Of a DNA stretch of 6,380 nucleotides, positions 1-6,316 are shown piece after piece. The notes beneath the pieces were generated by a model. It was not told where the DNA came from and made no database searches. It worked only from the letters and a program-made list of their open reading frames with translations. Position numbers and translations under genes: made by a program. This stretch comes from Gammaproteobacteria bacterium (lineage in GTDB: Bacteria; Pseudomonadota; Gammaproteobacteria; Woeseiales; Woeseiaceae): NCBI GenBank assembly GCA_002685275.1, contig NYWX01000061.1:1-6380 (forward strand), read 5' to 3'. The first letter of the stretch is position 1, and each line of letters begins with the position of its first letter.

Positions 1-5
1 ATCAT
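1..5 (-). CDS. First codon of the next gene, probably pal (partial)
   Basis: Only the ATG and two bases of the next codon lie inside the window. The ATG is preceded on the minus strand by AAGGA with six bases of spacing, a good ribosome binding site, and it lies 69 bases beyond the tolB stop. In the conserved tol-pal cluster the gene after tolB is pal, the peptidoglycan-associated outer-membrane lipoprotein that TolB and TolA contact. The identity is inferred from position only, because no usable protein sequence is visible. Confidence 0.5.
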
Positions 6-11
6 AACTAA

Positions 12-16
12 TCCTT
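12..16 (-). promoter_or_regulatory. Ribosome binding site for the gene at the left edge
   Basis: The minus strand reads AAGGA followed by six bases and then ATG at 5-3. The spacing fits a normal Shine-Dalgarno and it is the main evidence that a gene starts at the edge of the window. Confidence 0.55.
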
Positions 17-35
17 TTTTACATAAACTTAAAAT

Positions 36-65
36 ATCATATAATAATGAAAATTTTTAAGGCAA
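36..65 (-). promoter_or_regulatory. Candidate promoter between tolB and the presumed pal
   Basis: On the minus strand a -35-like TTGCCT (65-60, four of six consensus bases) is followed after 18 bases by TATGAT (41-36, five of six). Transcription would start near position 29 and leave a leader of about 24 bases carrying the AAGGA site. The surrounding DNA is so AT-rich that chance matches are likely. This could give pal extra expression beyond read-through from tolB, as befits an abundant lipoprotein, but that is inference. Confidence 0.35.
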
Positions 66-74
66 ATTATATCA

Positions 75-1376
75 TTAAAAATTTGGAAACGGAGACCAAA
101 CAGGTTCTCTAACATCACCTCCATGCCCAGAAGCAATCTTTTGTCTTATTGAACCATCAGCAGAGACGGTTTCCAGTACTCCCAAATTTTTATGCCTTGT
201 TGCATATATTAAAATATCGCTATTAGGCGAAAAACTAGGCGACTCATCTTGAGATCCTGAGGATAAGATTAGTAAATCTTTTTTCTTTAAATTCATCACT
301 GCAATACGATAGTTACCACGATCATTATGAACCATTGCTAATTTTGAGCTATCAGGCGAAAGTCGCGGTCTTGCATTATATTTACCTTCATAGGTTATAC
401 GTTCTGGAGACCCGCCAACTGAAGGTATCCTATAAATCTGTGGGCTACCACTTCTGTCTGAGGTAAAATAAATATATTTTCCATCTTGCGACCAAGCCCC
501 TTCGGTATCAATGCCCCTATGAGTTGTTAACCTGTTGAGCTGCTTGGACGCAACATTCAATGTATAAATATCAAGATTTCCACGAACTCCACCCAGTGTA
601 ATTACTAATTTACTGCCATCAGGAGAAAAGGAAGGTGCTCCATTGATGCCCATTTCATCTGAAATCTTAAATCTATTACCTGATCGTAGTGTCTGAATGA
701 ATATTGAAGATTTGGAATCCTCAAAAGAAACATAAGCCAATTGGCGACTATCAGGAGACCAAGCTGGAGACATTATTGGATGCTTGCTTTCCACTATCTT
801 GAAATCATTCTCACCATCTTGATCGGATACAATTAATGAATAAATAAGATTGTCATTTTCTTTATGGGCAGTTATATAAGCAATTTTAGTGCTAAAAATG
901 CCCTTAATACCTGTTAACTCCTCATAAATTATATCTGCAGCACGATGGCCTGCAGCACGATAATTTTTGGAGTTTACTGTCATTCGAAAGCCAATTAATT
1001 GTTTTCTTTTGAAGGTATCAAATAATTGAAATTGAAAAATAAATGTATTTGGTTTCTGGCTTTGAGTAAGCTTTCCAATTAAGACAGCCTCAACACCAAG
1101 AATACTCCAATCATCAAAATAAACATTCTCCCCTTCGGTAGGTTTTTGCAGCATATCCATCTCAGATATTGGGGTAAAGCGTCCACTCCCTATTAAGTCA
1201 TCTTTTATAACTTTACCTATATCGAATTGCTCTACAGATGGTTCCGATTCAAAGCCAAAAGGGACAATGGCTATTGGAGTTGGTTGAGAAATACCTTGAA
1301 CATCAATAACAAGCTCGGCAAAAGCTGTTTTTGCGGTAAAAATAAAAATAATTATATATTTTACGAATATAAACAG
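75..1376 (-). CDS. tolB: TolB, periplasmic beta-propeller protein of the Tol-Pal system
   Basis: TolB is a soluble periplasmic protein that binds Pal and TolA and helps couple the inner-membrane Tol motor to the outer membrane during constriction. From the proposed CTG start the protein has 433 residues, close to the 430 of E. coli TolB. Residues 1-20 form a signal peptide with a hydrophobic core and an AFA cleavage motif before Glu21. The mature N-terminus contains IAIVPFGFE, which matches the family's conserved VVPF segment. Propeller-blade motifs of the PxWSPD type recur at about residues 204, 248, 293, 337, 380 and 425, and the protein ends with the typical VREPVWSPF. The first ATG in frame (1160) would remove the signal peptide and most of the N-terminal domain, so it is not a credible start. 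The frame is open upstream to a TAA at 1416-1418 with no ATG, GTG or TTG. CTG at 1376-1374 has a TGAGG ribosome binding site eight bases upstream. The alternative is an ATG at 1390 separated from the frame by a one-base deletion. Identity is certain; the exact start is not. Confidence 0.95.
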   Translation of the reverse strand: MFIFVKYIIIFIFTAKTAFAELVIDVQGISQPTPIAIVPFGFESEPSVEQFDIGKVIKDDLIGSGRFTPISEMDMLQKPTEGENVYFDDWSILGVEAVLIGKLTQSQKPNTFIFQFQLFDTFKRKQLIGFRMTVNSKNYRAAGHRAADIIYEELTGIKGIFSTKIAYITAHKENDNLIYSLIVSDQDGENDFKIVESKHPIMSPAWSPDSRQLAYVSFEDSKSSIFIQTLRSGNRFKISDEMGINGAPSFSPDGSKLVITLGGVRGNLDIYTLNVASKQLNRLTTHRGIDTEGAWSQDGKYIYFTSDRSGSPQIYRIPSVGGSPERITYEGKYNARPRLSPDSSKLAMVHNDRGNYRIAVMNLKKKDLLILSSGSQDESPSFSPNSDILIYATRHKNLGVLETVSADGSIRQKIASGHGGDVREPVWSPFPNF

Positions 1377-1384
1377 TGTTTGAT

Positions 1385-1389
1385 CCTCA
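1385..1389 (-). promoter_or_regulatory. Ribosome binding site supporting a CTG start of tolB
   Basis: The minus strand reads TGAGG at 1389-1385, then eight bases, then CTG at 1376. This is a normal spacing and argues for initiation at that CTG. The same bases also form part of the out-of-frame ATGAGG at 1390, so the site could equally be the first codons of a frameshifted tolB. Confidence 0.45.
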
Positions 1390-1401
1390 TATTGTCTTGC
1401 A

Positions 1402-2202
1402 TCATTGCTTCTTGCTTAAGTTTATCAAAATACTCCTGTCAAAGAGAATGGGATTTGAAGGCTCTGGCAATGGGCTAGATGTCTTAATCGCGGCTACAAT
1501 TGAACGCTTAACTGCTTCATCTCCATTACATTTTAAAATTGTAACTCCAGCAACAACTCCTCCTGGGATTTGCTGAACTCGAACCGAGCAATCAAGCTCA
1601 GCAGGAGCGCCGACAGGTAGTTTCCAGTTTCTTTCAATTTTTTGTAAAATTTTATTTTTATAAATCGATAGATCTCCTGACTTTAACGCACCAAAACGTT
1701 TTGATTCAGCATCAATTTCAGCTTGCCGCACATCTGCCTCCAATTCTTTTCTAATTCTTTTATTCTCTGCTCGTTGCCGTTCTATTTCATTTATTCGTTT
1801 GAGCTCAGCCTCTTTAAGCTCACGTTCTCTCCGCTGTTCTTCTTGCTTTAATCGTTTTTTTCGCTCTTGGTCTTTTTTAATTCTATCTGCCTTTGCTTTT
1901 TGATGTATCTTTTCAAGTCGCTTTTTTTCAACTAATGCATCGTTAATACGTTTTTTTTCTTCGGCCTGAATTTGTAATTCTTTATTTTCTTGTATTTGTT
2001 TTTTGCTTTTAATTTCTTTTTTTACAATTAACTCAGGCTTATCGATATTTTCAACAACTAATTTTGCCTTTATTGCCATTGGGGTTATTGATTGTGGCTG
2101 CTGGTGTGGCCAATCAAATGCAAAAAATGCAATTACAAACAATGCAATATGCAAAATTATTGCTTGAATTATTGGAAATAAATTTTGACTTTTTCGAGCC
2201 AA
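1402..2202 (-). CDS. tolA: TolA, inner-membrane-anchored periplasm-spanning protein
   Basis: TolA is anchored in the inner membrane by TolQ-TolR and reaches across the periplasm to TolB and Pal. The 266-residue protein shows the three family domains. One N-terminal membrane helix lies at about residues 8-29. A long charged helical region at about 55-172 is packed with Lys, Arg, Glu and Gln. A globular C-terminal domain at about 175-266 contains the conserved YxxxIxxxIxxNW pattern, and two cysteines, Cys205 and Cys225, probably form the disulfide known in E. coli TolA. The helical region is much shorter than in the 421-residue E. coli protein and lacks its alanine-rich repeats. His18 in the membrane helix matches the functional histidine of E. 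coli, but the partner serine four residues before it is Ala14. The start is TTG at 2202, eight bases after the tolR stop; no ATG or GTG lies in frame between them and no clear Shine-Dalgarno is seen, so translation probably depends on coupling to tolR. Confidence 0.95.
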   Translation of the reverse strand: MARKSQNLFPIIQAIILHIALFVIAFFAFDWPHQQPQSITPMAIKAKLVVENIDKPELIVKKEIKSKKQIQENKELQIQAEEKKRINDALVEKKRLEKIHQKAKADRIKKDQERKKRLKQEEQRRERELKEAELKRINEIERQRAENKRIRKELEADVRQAEIDAESKRFGALKSGDLSIYKNKILQKIERNWKLPVGAPAELDCSVRVQQIPGGVVAGVTILKCNGDEAVKRSIVAAIKTSSPLPEPSNPILFDRSILINLSKKQ

Positions 2203-2210
2203 TTTAAGGG

Positions 2211-2654
2211 TTAATCCGGTATTGAGTAACTGTCAAGTGGATCAGTTACAAACCCAATATTTAAAGCACCTCCTTGTTGAAGCAAAACCATAGCAGCAAC
2301 TACATTTCCATAAGGAACGTCTTTATCAGCCTTAACAAGAACTGAGGTATTAGGTCGATTTCTAAGAATAGAATCAACCTTGGCTACGACTTGCTTACCA
2401 GTTGTTGGCTCTTCTTTTTTTTCGCCAACATTTAAATAAAGCTTACCTGCAGCATCAACACTTAAAACAAGCGGCAAATGATTAGGGACATCCTTAATTG
2501 GTTCAGAATTAGCTTTTGGTAAATTTACTTCTACACCTTGAGTCAAAAGAGGTGCTGTAACCATAAATATCACTAGTAAAACCAACATTACATCTATGTA
2601 TGGAACAACGTTAATTTCCCCCATTAATTTTCGTTTTTGTAATGGTGAAACCAA
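2211..2654 (-). CDS. tolR: TolR, proton-channel subunit of the Tol motor (ExbD family)
   Basis: TolR has one transmembrane helix and a periplasmic domain, and works with TolQ to convert the proton gradient into TolA movement. The segment MGEINVVPYIDVMLVLLVIFMVTAP is the ExbD/TolR signature (residues 11-35), and Asp21 is the conserved membrane aspartate that carries protons (Asp23 in E. coli). A periplasmic domain fills the remainder, with VSVDAAGKLYLN-like and VLVKADKDVPYG motifs typical of the family. I place the start at TTG 2654, giving 147 residues against 142 in E. coli. A perfect AAGGAGG lies five bases upstream. An ATG at 2681 would overlap tolQ by 26 bases and add an untypical nine-residue extension, and the ATG at 2723 would overlap further still. 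The TTG lies one base past the tolQ stop, so the two genes are coupled. Confidence 0.96.
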   Translation of the reverse strand: MVSPLQKRKLMGEINVVPYIDVMLVLLVIFMVTAPLLTQGVEVNLPKANSEPIKDVPNHLPLVLSVDAAGKLYLNVGEKKEEPTTGKQVVAKVDSILRNRPNTSVLVKADKDVPYGNVVAAMVLLQQGGALNIGFVTDPLDSYSIPD

Positions 2655-2655
2655 A

Positions 2656-3342
2656 TCAGCCTCCTTGCTTTGTAGATGCATGACGCATAAGAATACTAGT
2701 GAACTCTTCAGCAAATCCATCATAGCGGTATTCTATACGGACTACTTTATCGGCATATCGATTGTAAGCAATGACTGCTGGGATTGCAGCAAATAATCCC
2801 ATAGCTGTAGCAATTAAGGCTTCAGCTATTGGTGGGGCAACAACTGCCAACGTTGCAGACTGAACATTTGATAGGCCTAAGAAAGCACCCATAATTCCCC
2901 AAACAGTTCCAAATAATCCCACGTAAGGGCTTGTAGACCCTATTGTAGCTAGAGTTGCTAAGCCATTCTCCAAATGATCTACCTCGCGCATTTGGGTAAC
3001 ACGCATAGCACGACGACACTCTTCAATAATTTCATCAGTGCTTCTTTTTCCTGATTGAATAGCCTGATTAAATTCACGAAACCCGGATTCAAAAATAGCG
3101 GCTATTCCAATGCAATCATTCTTATTGTGTGCGATGCTTGAGTATAGAGCATTTAAATCTGCGCCTGACCAAAATGCAGCTTCAAATTTATCTGAATTAT
3201 ATTTTGTACGCTTAATTAATTGACGTTTTGAAAAAATTAAACTCCATGAAAAAAGTGATGCTGCTATAAGCAATAGCATTACTATCTGCACAGGTATGCT
3301 AGCTTCCCAAATAAGGTTAATAACTGACATATCTGCATTCAT
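2656..3342 (-). CDS. tolQ: TolQ, inner-membrane proton-channel subunit (ExbB/MotA family)
   Basis: TolQ forms the membrane pentamer around TolR that uses the proton motive force to drive TolA. The protein has 228 residues, close to E. coli's 230. Three membrane segments are visible at about residues 17-38, 129-157 and 165-195, with the expected large cytoplasmic loop between the first two. The segments YVGLFGTVWGIMGAF and PPIAEALIATAMGLFAAIPA are the ExbB/TolQ signatures. Thr146 and Thr179 correspond by alignment to the channel-lining Thr145 and Thr178 of E. coli. The ATG at 3342 is chosen because AAGGGA lies eight bases upstream; a second ATG four codons later (3330) lacks such a site. It is the first gene of the tol group here, as no ybgC precedes it. 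Confidence 0.97.
   Translation of the reverse strand: MNADMSVINLIWEASIPVQIVMLLLIAASLFSWSLIFSKRQLIKRTKYNSDKFEAAFWSGADLNALYSSIAHNKNDCIGIAAIFESGFREFNQAIQSGKRSTDEIIEECRRAMRVTQMREVDHLENGLATLATIGSTSPYVGLFGTVWGIMGAFLGLSNVQSATLAVVAPPIAEALIATAMGLFAAIPAVIAYNRYADKVVRIEYRYDGFAEEFTSILMRHASTKQGG
2660..2666 (-). promoter_or_regulatory. Strong ribosome binding site deciding the TTG start of tolR
   Basis: AAGGAGG on the minus strand lies inside the last tolQ codons, five bases before TTG at 2654. It is the best Shine-Dalgarno match in the window. It would lie downstream of the in-frame ATGs at 2681 and 2723, so it can only serve the TTG. Confidence 0.8.
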
Positions 3343-3350
3343 AATAAATT

Positions 3351-3356
3351 TCCCTT
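3351..3356 (-). promoter_or_regulatory. Ribosome binding site for tolQ
   Basis: The minus strand reads AAGGGA followed by eight bases and ATG at 3342. This favours the first of the two in-frame ATG codons as the tolQ start. Confidence 0.6.
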
Positions 3357-3381
3357 AAAAGCGTTAGTAAGGCATCTATTT

Positions 3382-3409
3382 CTTATACCTATTAAATTTT
3401 TATATAAAA
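3382..3409 (-). promoter_or_regulatory. Possible weak promoter before tolQ
   Basis: In the 82-base gap between ruvB and tolQ the minus strand has TATAAG at 3387-3382, five of six bases of the -10 consensus. About 16 bases upstream lies only a poor -35-like TTTTAT. The gap is the longest in the body of the cluster, which would suit a promoter for the tol genes, and a promoter before the first tol-cluster gene is known in E. coli. The AT-rich background makes the call weak. Confidence 0.28.
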
Positions 3410-3424
3410 ATAATCAATTCAAAT

Positions 3425-4456
3425 TTATAACTCACCATCAAGTGGTGAATTGAGTGGCTCTAAACCAAAATGAAGGTAAGTTGTTTTAGTAGCCATACGA
3501 CCTCTGGCAGTTCTAACCATAAAGCCCTGTTGTATTAAGTATGGTTCCAATACATCTTCAATTGTTCCACGTTCTTCACCAATTGCGGCTGCAAGACTAT
3601 CAACACCAACTGGCCCTCCATCAAATTTATCTATAATAGCTTCTAACAATCGTCTATCCATTGAATCAAAACCATGTGGATCGACTTGCAATATATCCAT
3701 TGCATCTGCAGCAATCTTTTTGGTTATGACGCCATCACCTTTAACTTCAGCAAAATCTCTTACTCGGCGTAAAAGTCTATTCGCAATTCTAGGTGTTCCA
3801 CGAGATCTAGTAGCAATAGATTTAGCGCCCTCATCTTCAATCTGTAAATTTAAAATCCTTGCTGAGCGGTGAGTGATTCCCTCAAGATCATTTGCTGAAT
3901 AAAATTCTAATCTTTGGACAATACCAAAACGATCATGTAACGGAGATGTTAAAAGGCCAGCACGAGTTGTGGCACCCACCAATGTAAAAGGAGGTAAATC
4001 AAGCTTTATAGATCGTGCAGCAGGTCCTTCTCCAATAATGATATCTAACTGAAAATCTTCTAATGCTGGATAAAGCACTTCCTCGACAACGGGACTCAAG
4101 CGGTGAATTTCATCAATAAATAGAACATCATTAGGCTCTAGATTTGTCAGAATAGCAGCAAGATCGCCAGGTCGTTCAAGTACAGGCCCTGATGTTTGAC
4201 GTAAATTTACTTCTAATTCATTAGCTATAATATGGGCCAAAGTTGTCTTGCCGAGACCTGGTGGCCCAAAAATAAGTACGTGATCAAGTGCTTCCTTTCG
4301 CCGACGAGCTGCTTCAATGAATACTGACATCTGCTCCTTAACATTAAGCTGACCTTGATAATCATCTAATTTTTTTGGACGAATAGCTCTGTCAAAGGCT
4401 TTATCTTCGCCAGCCGCATCCGCACTCGTCAAACGATCATGCTCAATATTACTCAT
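3425..4456 (-). CDS. ruvB: RuvB, AAA+ ATPase motor for Holliday junction branch migration
   Basis: RuvB forms hexameric rings that pump DNA through the RuvA-bound Holliday junction using ATP. The 343-residue protein carries the full set of motifs: Walker A GPPGLGKT (64-71), Walker B FIDEIH (113-118), sensor 1 GATTRAG (161-167), DRFG with the arginine finger (Arg176), sensor 2 [12 protein letters not shown] (220-231), and a C-terminal winged-helix domain with RTARGR (315-320). The N-terminus has the usual [12 protein letters not shown] segment. The residue before DRFG is His where Arg is common (PLHDRFG rather than PLRDRFG). Its ATG follows the ruvA TGA with no base between, so its translation is probably coupled to ruvA. 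Confidence 0.98.
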   Translation of the reverse strand: MSNIEHDRLTSADAAGEDKAFDRAIRPKKLDDYQGQLNVKEQMSVFIEAARRRKEALDHVLIFGPPGLGKTTLAHIIANELEVNLRQTSGPVLERPGDLAAILTNLEPNDVLFIDEIHRLSPVVEEVLYPALEDFQLDIIIGEGPAARSIKLDLPPFTLVGATTRAGLLTSPLHDRFGIVQRLEFYSANDLEGITHRSARILNLQIEDEGAKSIATRSRGTPRIANRLLRRVRDFAEVKGDGVITKKIAADAMDILQVDPHGFDSMDRRLLEAIIDKFDGGPVGVDSLAAAIGEERGTIEDVLEPYLIQQGFMVRTARGRMATKTTYLHFGLEPLNSPLDGEL

Positions 4457-5047
4457 TCACTTTGCTGCCTGTTTTAATGCTAATCTAATAATGTCCTCGG
4501 TCGTCTTATTTTCTATATCCAACTTTGCTATCAAATTATTTATTTCTTTAGTTTTATACCCTAAACCAATCAACGCATCTAATGCTTCAGCGCGTGGGTT
4601 AACTTCAAATCCAAATGAAGTTGATTTAAATCCTTCTGTTGAGTTTGTATTAATTTGGTCACGCATCTCAATTATTAAGCGTTCAGATGTTTTCTTACCT
4701 ACACCAGGTATTTTTGCAATTGATATAGCGTCTTCAAGCTCAACCAATCGCTTAAAGTCACTAATTGACATGGCAGAAAGTATACCAAGAGCTAATTTGG
4801 CGCCAACTCGATTAACTTTCAATAATTTTCTAAACATATGACGTTCATCTTGAGTAGAAAAACCATAAAGAATTTGAGCATCCTCACGAATTAAGAGATG
4901 AGTATATAAAAATAAGTCTGTATCTATTATAGGTAACTCAAGGAAAGTTGACATCGGTGTTTCAACTTCATACCCAATTCCATTGCATTCAATAACAATG
5001 TTTTGAGTCATCTTGGTTACAAGTTTACCCCTTAGTGAACTAATCAT
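4457..5047 (-). CDS. ruvA: RuvA, Holliday junction DNA-binding subunit
   Basis: RuvA binds the four-way junction as a tetramer, holds it in a square-planar form and recruits RuvB. The 196-residue protein has the three family domains. An OB-fold at about 1-64 contains the acidic pin REDAQ, with Glu55 and Asp56 at the same positions as in E. coli. Two helix-hairpin-helix motifs follow, VNRVGAKLALGIL (78-90) and IPGVGKKTSERLI (113-125). The C-terminal RuvB-binding domain at about 152-196 contains the EALDALIGLGYK and EDIIRLALK segments. The domain II to III linker at about 131-150 is variable as usual. The ATG at 5047 overlaps the ruvC TGA by four bases (ATGA), indicating translational coupling. 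Confidence 0.98.
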   Translation of the reverse strand: MISSLRGKLVTKMTQNIVIECNGIGYEVETPMSTFLELPIIDTDLFLYTHLLIREDAQILYGFSTQDERHMFRKLLKVNRVGAKLALGILSAMSISDFKRLVELEDAISIAKIPGVGKKTSERLIIEMRDQINTNSTEGFKSTSFGFEVNPRAEALDALIGLGYKTKEINNLIAKLDIENKTTEDIIRLALKQAAK

Positions 5048-5565
5048 GCTGAGCCTGCTAGAGGTTTACTGGTCCCGAGATAGTCTTGGATACGAGACTG
5101 ATGCCCATGACATATAGCTACTGCAAGAGCATCGGCCGCGTCTTCAGCCGGGGTACCATCAAGTTTCAGAATATGCGTAATCATATGTTGCACTTGCTCC
5201 TTGGTAGCTGCGCCTGTTCCAACAACAGCTCTTTTTATTTCTTTTGGTGCGTATTCATAAATTTCAACACCGTGGCTAAAAGTCGCGCACATGGCTGCGG
5301 AACGTGCATGACCTAGCTTTAGGGCACTTCCGGCATTCTTATGCATAAAAACACTTTCAATAACTACAATATCAGGACGATACTTACTGGAAATTTCATT
5401 TATTGATTCAAATATCTGTTTAAGTCTATTAGCAAATGCACCATCAGTGCTTTTAATAGTTCCACTGCTCACATATTTAGCTTTGTCGCCATAAAAATCA
5501 ATTACACCAAAACCAGTCAGACGTGAACCCGGATCAATTCCTAGTATTCGCTGTTTTTTTATCAA
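5044..5565 (-). CDS. ruvC: RuvC, Holliday junction endonuclease (resolvase)
   Basis: RuvC is the dimeric nuclease that nicks opposing strands of the Holliday junction held by RuvAB. From the TTG at 5565 the protein has 173 residues, exactly the E. coli length. The four catalytic acids are present: Asp11 in LGIDPGSR, Glu70 in VVIESVF, and Asp142 and Asp145 in EDAADALA. MHKNAGSALKLGHAR and AVVGTGAATKEQVQHM are further family signatures. The ATG in the same frame at 5634 would add 23 residues that do not resemble RuvC and would overlap yebC by 62 bases. The TTG has GAGG five bases upstream and lies seven bases after the yebC stop, so I prefer it. The gene ends inside the first codon of ruvA. Confidence 0.97.
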   Translation of the reverse strand: MIKKQRILGIDPGSRLTGFGVIDFYGDKAKYVSSGTIKSTDGAFANRLKQIFESINEISSKYRPDIVVIESVFMHKNAGSALKLGHARSAAMCATFSHGVEIYEYAPKEIKRAVVGTGAATKEQVQHMITHILKLDGTPAEDAADALAVAICHGHQSRIQDYLGTSKPLAGSA

Positions 5566-5570
5566 AGCAT

Positions 5571-5574
5571 CCTC
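5571..5574 (-). promoter_or_regulatory. Ribosome binding site deciding the TTG start of ruvC
   Basis: GAGG on the minus strand overlaps the yebC stop codon and lies five bases before the TTG at 5565. It cannot serve the ATG at 5634, which is 60 bases upstream. Confidence 0.6.
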
Positions 5575-6316
5575 AAATTTGTGACAATATTTCTTCACTA
5601 ATATCAGCGTTACTATAAACTTCCTGAACATCATCCAGGTCTTCTAGTGCTTCAAGCATCTTTATCATGGAGCTGGCATCTTTAATGTCTAATTGAGCAA
5701 CAGTCGAAGCCCGCATTGTTAAAGTTGAATTTTCAGCTTTAAACCCAGCTTTTATCATAACATCACGCACTTTCTCAAAGTCATTTGGTGAAGTTAAAAT
5801 CTCAATGGCTCCAAAATCATCTGAGATAATGTCTACAGCGCCTGACTCAATGGCAACATCCATTAACTTATCTTCATCATTTTCGATGGTAAAAAATAAT
5901 TGGCCAACATGGCTGAATAGATAATTTACAGATCCATCGGCTCCTAAATTACCCCCATACTTAGTAAATGCATGCCTAATTTCCGCAACCGTACGGTTTT
6001 TATTGTCAGTAAGACAATCTACCATTACAGCTACTCCTCCAGGGCCATAGCCCTCATAGCGACATTCAAAATAATCAGCTCCATCTGATTCCCCTGCACC
6101 ACGTTTTATGGCTCGATCAATATTATCCTTAGGCATACTTTGCGCTTTAGCTTTATCAATTGCTAAACGTAATCTTGGATTTGCATCTAAATCACTGCCG
6201 CCCATCTTTGCTGCTATATTGATTTCACGAATCAATTTTGTAAAAAGCTTTGCGCGTTTTTTATCCTGCCTACCCTTACGATGCTGGATATTTGCCCATT
6301 TTCTATGACCTGCCAT
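5573..6316 (-). CDS. yebC: YebC/TACO1-family protein (translation factor or regulator)
   Basis: The 247-residue protein matches YebC along its full length: MAGHRKWANIQHRKGRQDKKR-type N-terminus, LFTKLIREI, NPRLRLAIDKAKAQSMPKDNIDRAIKR-type helical region, YEGYGPGGVAVMVDCLTDNKNRT and the C-terminal domain with YLFSHVGQLFF. Family members were first described as DNA-binding transcription regulators. Later work on YebC and mitochondrial TACO1 supports a role in translation of proline-rich stretches, so the exact function here is left open. The gene commonly lies upstream of ruvC in Proteobacteria, which agrees with this context. The ATG at 6316 is the only sensible start. Residue 5 is Arg where the family nearly always has Ser (MAGHSKW). 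Confidence 0.97.
   Translation of the reverse strand: MAGHRKWANIQHRKGRQDKKRAKLFTKLIREINIAAKMGGSDLDANPRLRLAIDKAKAQSMPKDNIDRAIKRGAGESDGADYFECRYEGYGPGGVAVMVDCLTDNKNRTVAEIRHAFTKYGGNLGADGSVNYLFSHVGQLFFTIENDEDKLMDVAIESGAVDIISDDFGAIEILTSPNDFEKVRDVMIKAGFKAENSTLTMRASTVAQLDIKDASSMIKMLEALEDLDDVQEVYSNADISEEILSQI

Noticed and set aside
31..58. AT-only imperfect inverted repeat as a possible terminator after tolB
   Set aside because: The arms pair imperfectly, contain almost no G or C and lack a clean T-tract following a stable stem, so it is not a credible intrinsic terminator.
66..71. Perfect TATAAT on the minus strand just after the tolB stop
   Set aside because: No -35-like sequence lies 16-18 bases upstream, where the DNA is tolB coding sequence (CTCCGT region). 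TTGCCT/TATGAT just downstream is a better pair.
1227..1576. Plus-strand open frames over the tolB-tolA junction
   Set aside because: They lie antisense to well-recognised tolB and tolA coding sequence, have no family resemblance and no convincing ribosome binding sites. The same holds for the other plus-strand frames near 2596-2796, 4491-4841, 5086-5316 and 6108-6308.
1700..2040. Repeat-like, T-rich low-complexity stretch on the plus strand
   Set aside because: It is the Lys/Arg/Glu-rich helical spacer of TolA read on the opposite strand, an expected compositional feature and not a DNA repeat or CRISPR array.
3343..3424. Degenerate ybgC remnant or small gene in the ruvB-tolQ gap
   Set aside because: The gap is 82 AT-rich bases with no reading frame resembling the thioesterase and no ribosome binding site other than that of tolQ.
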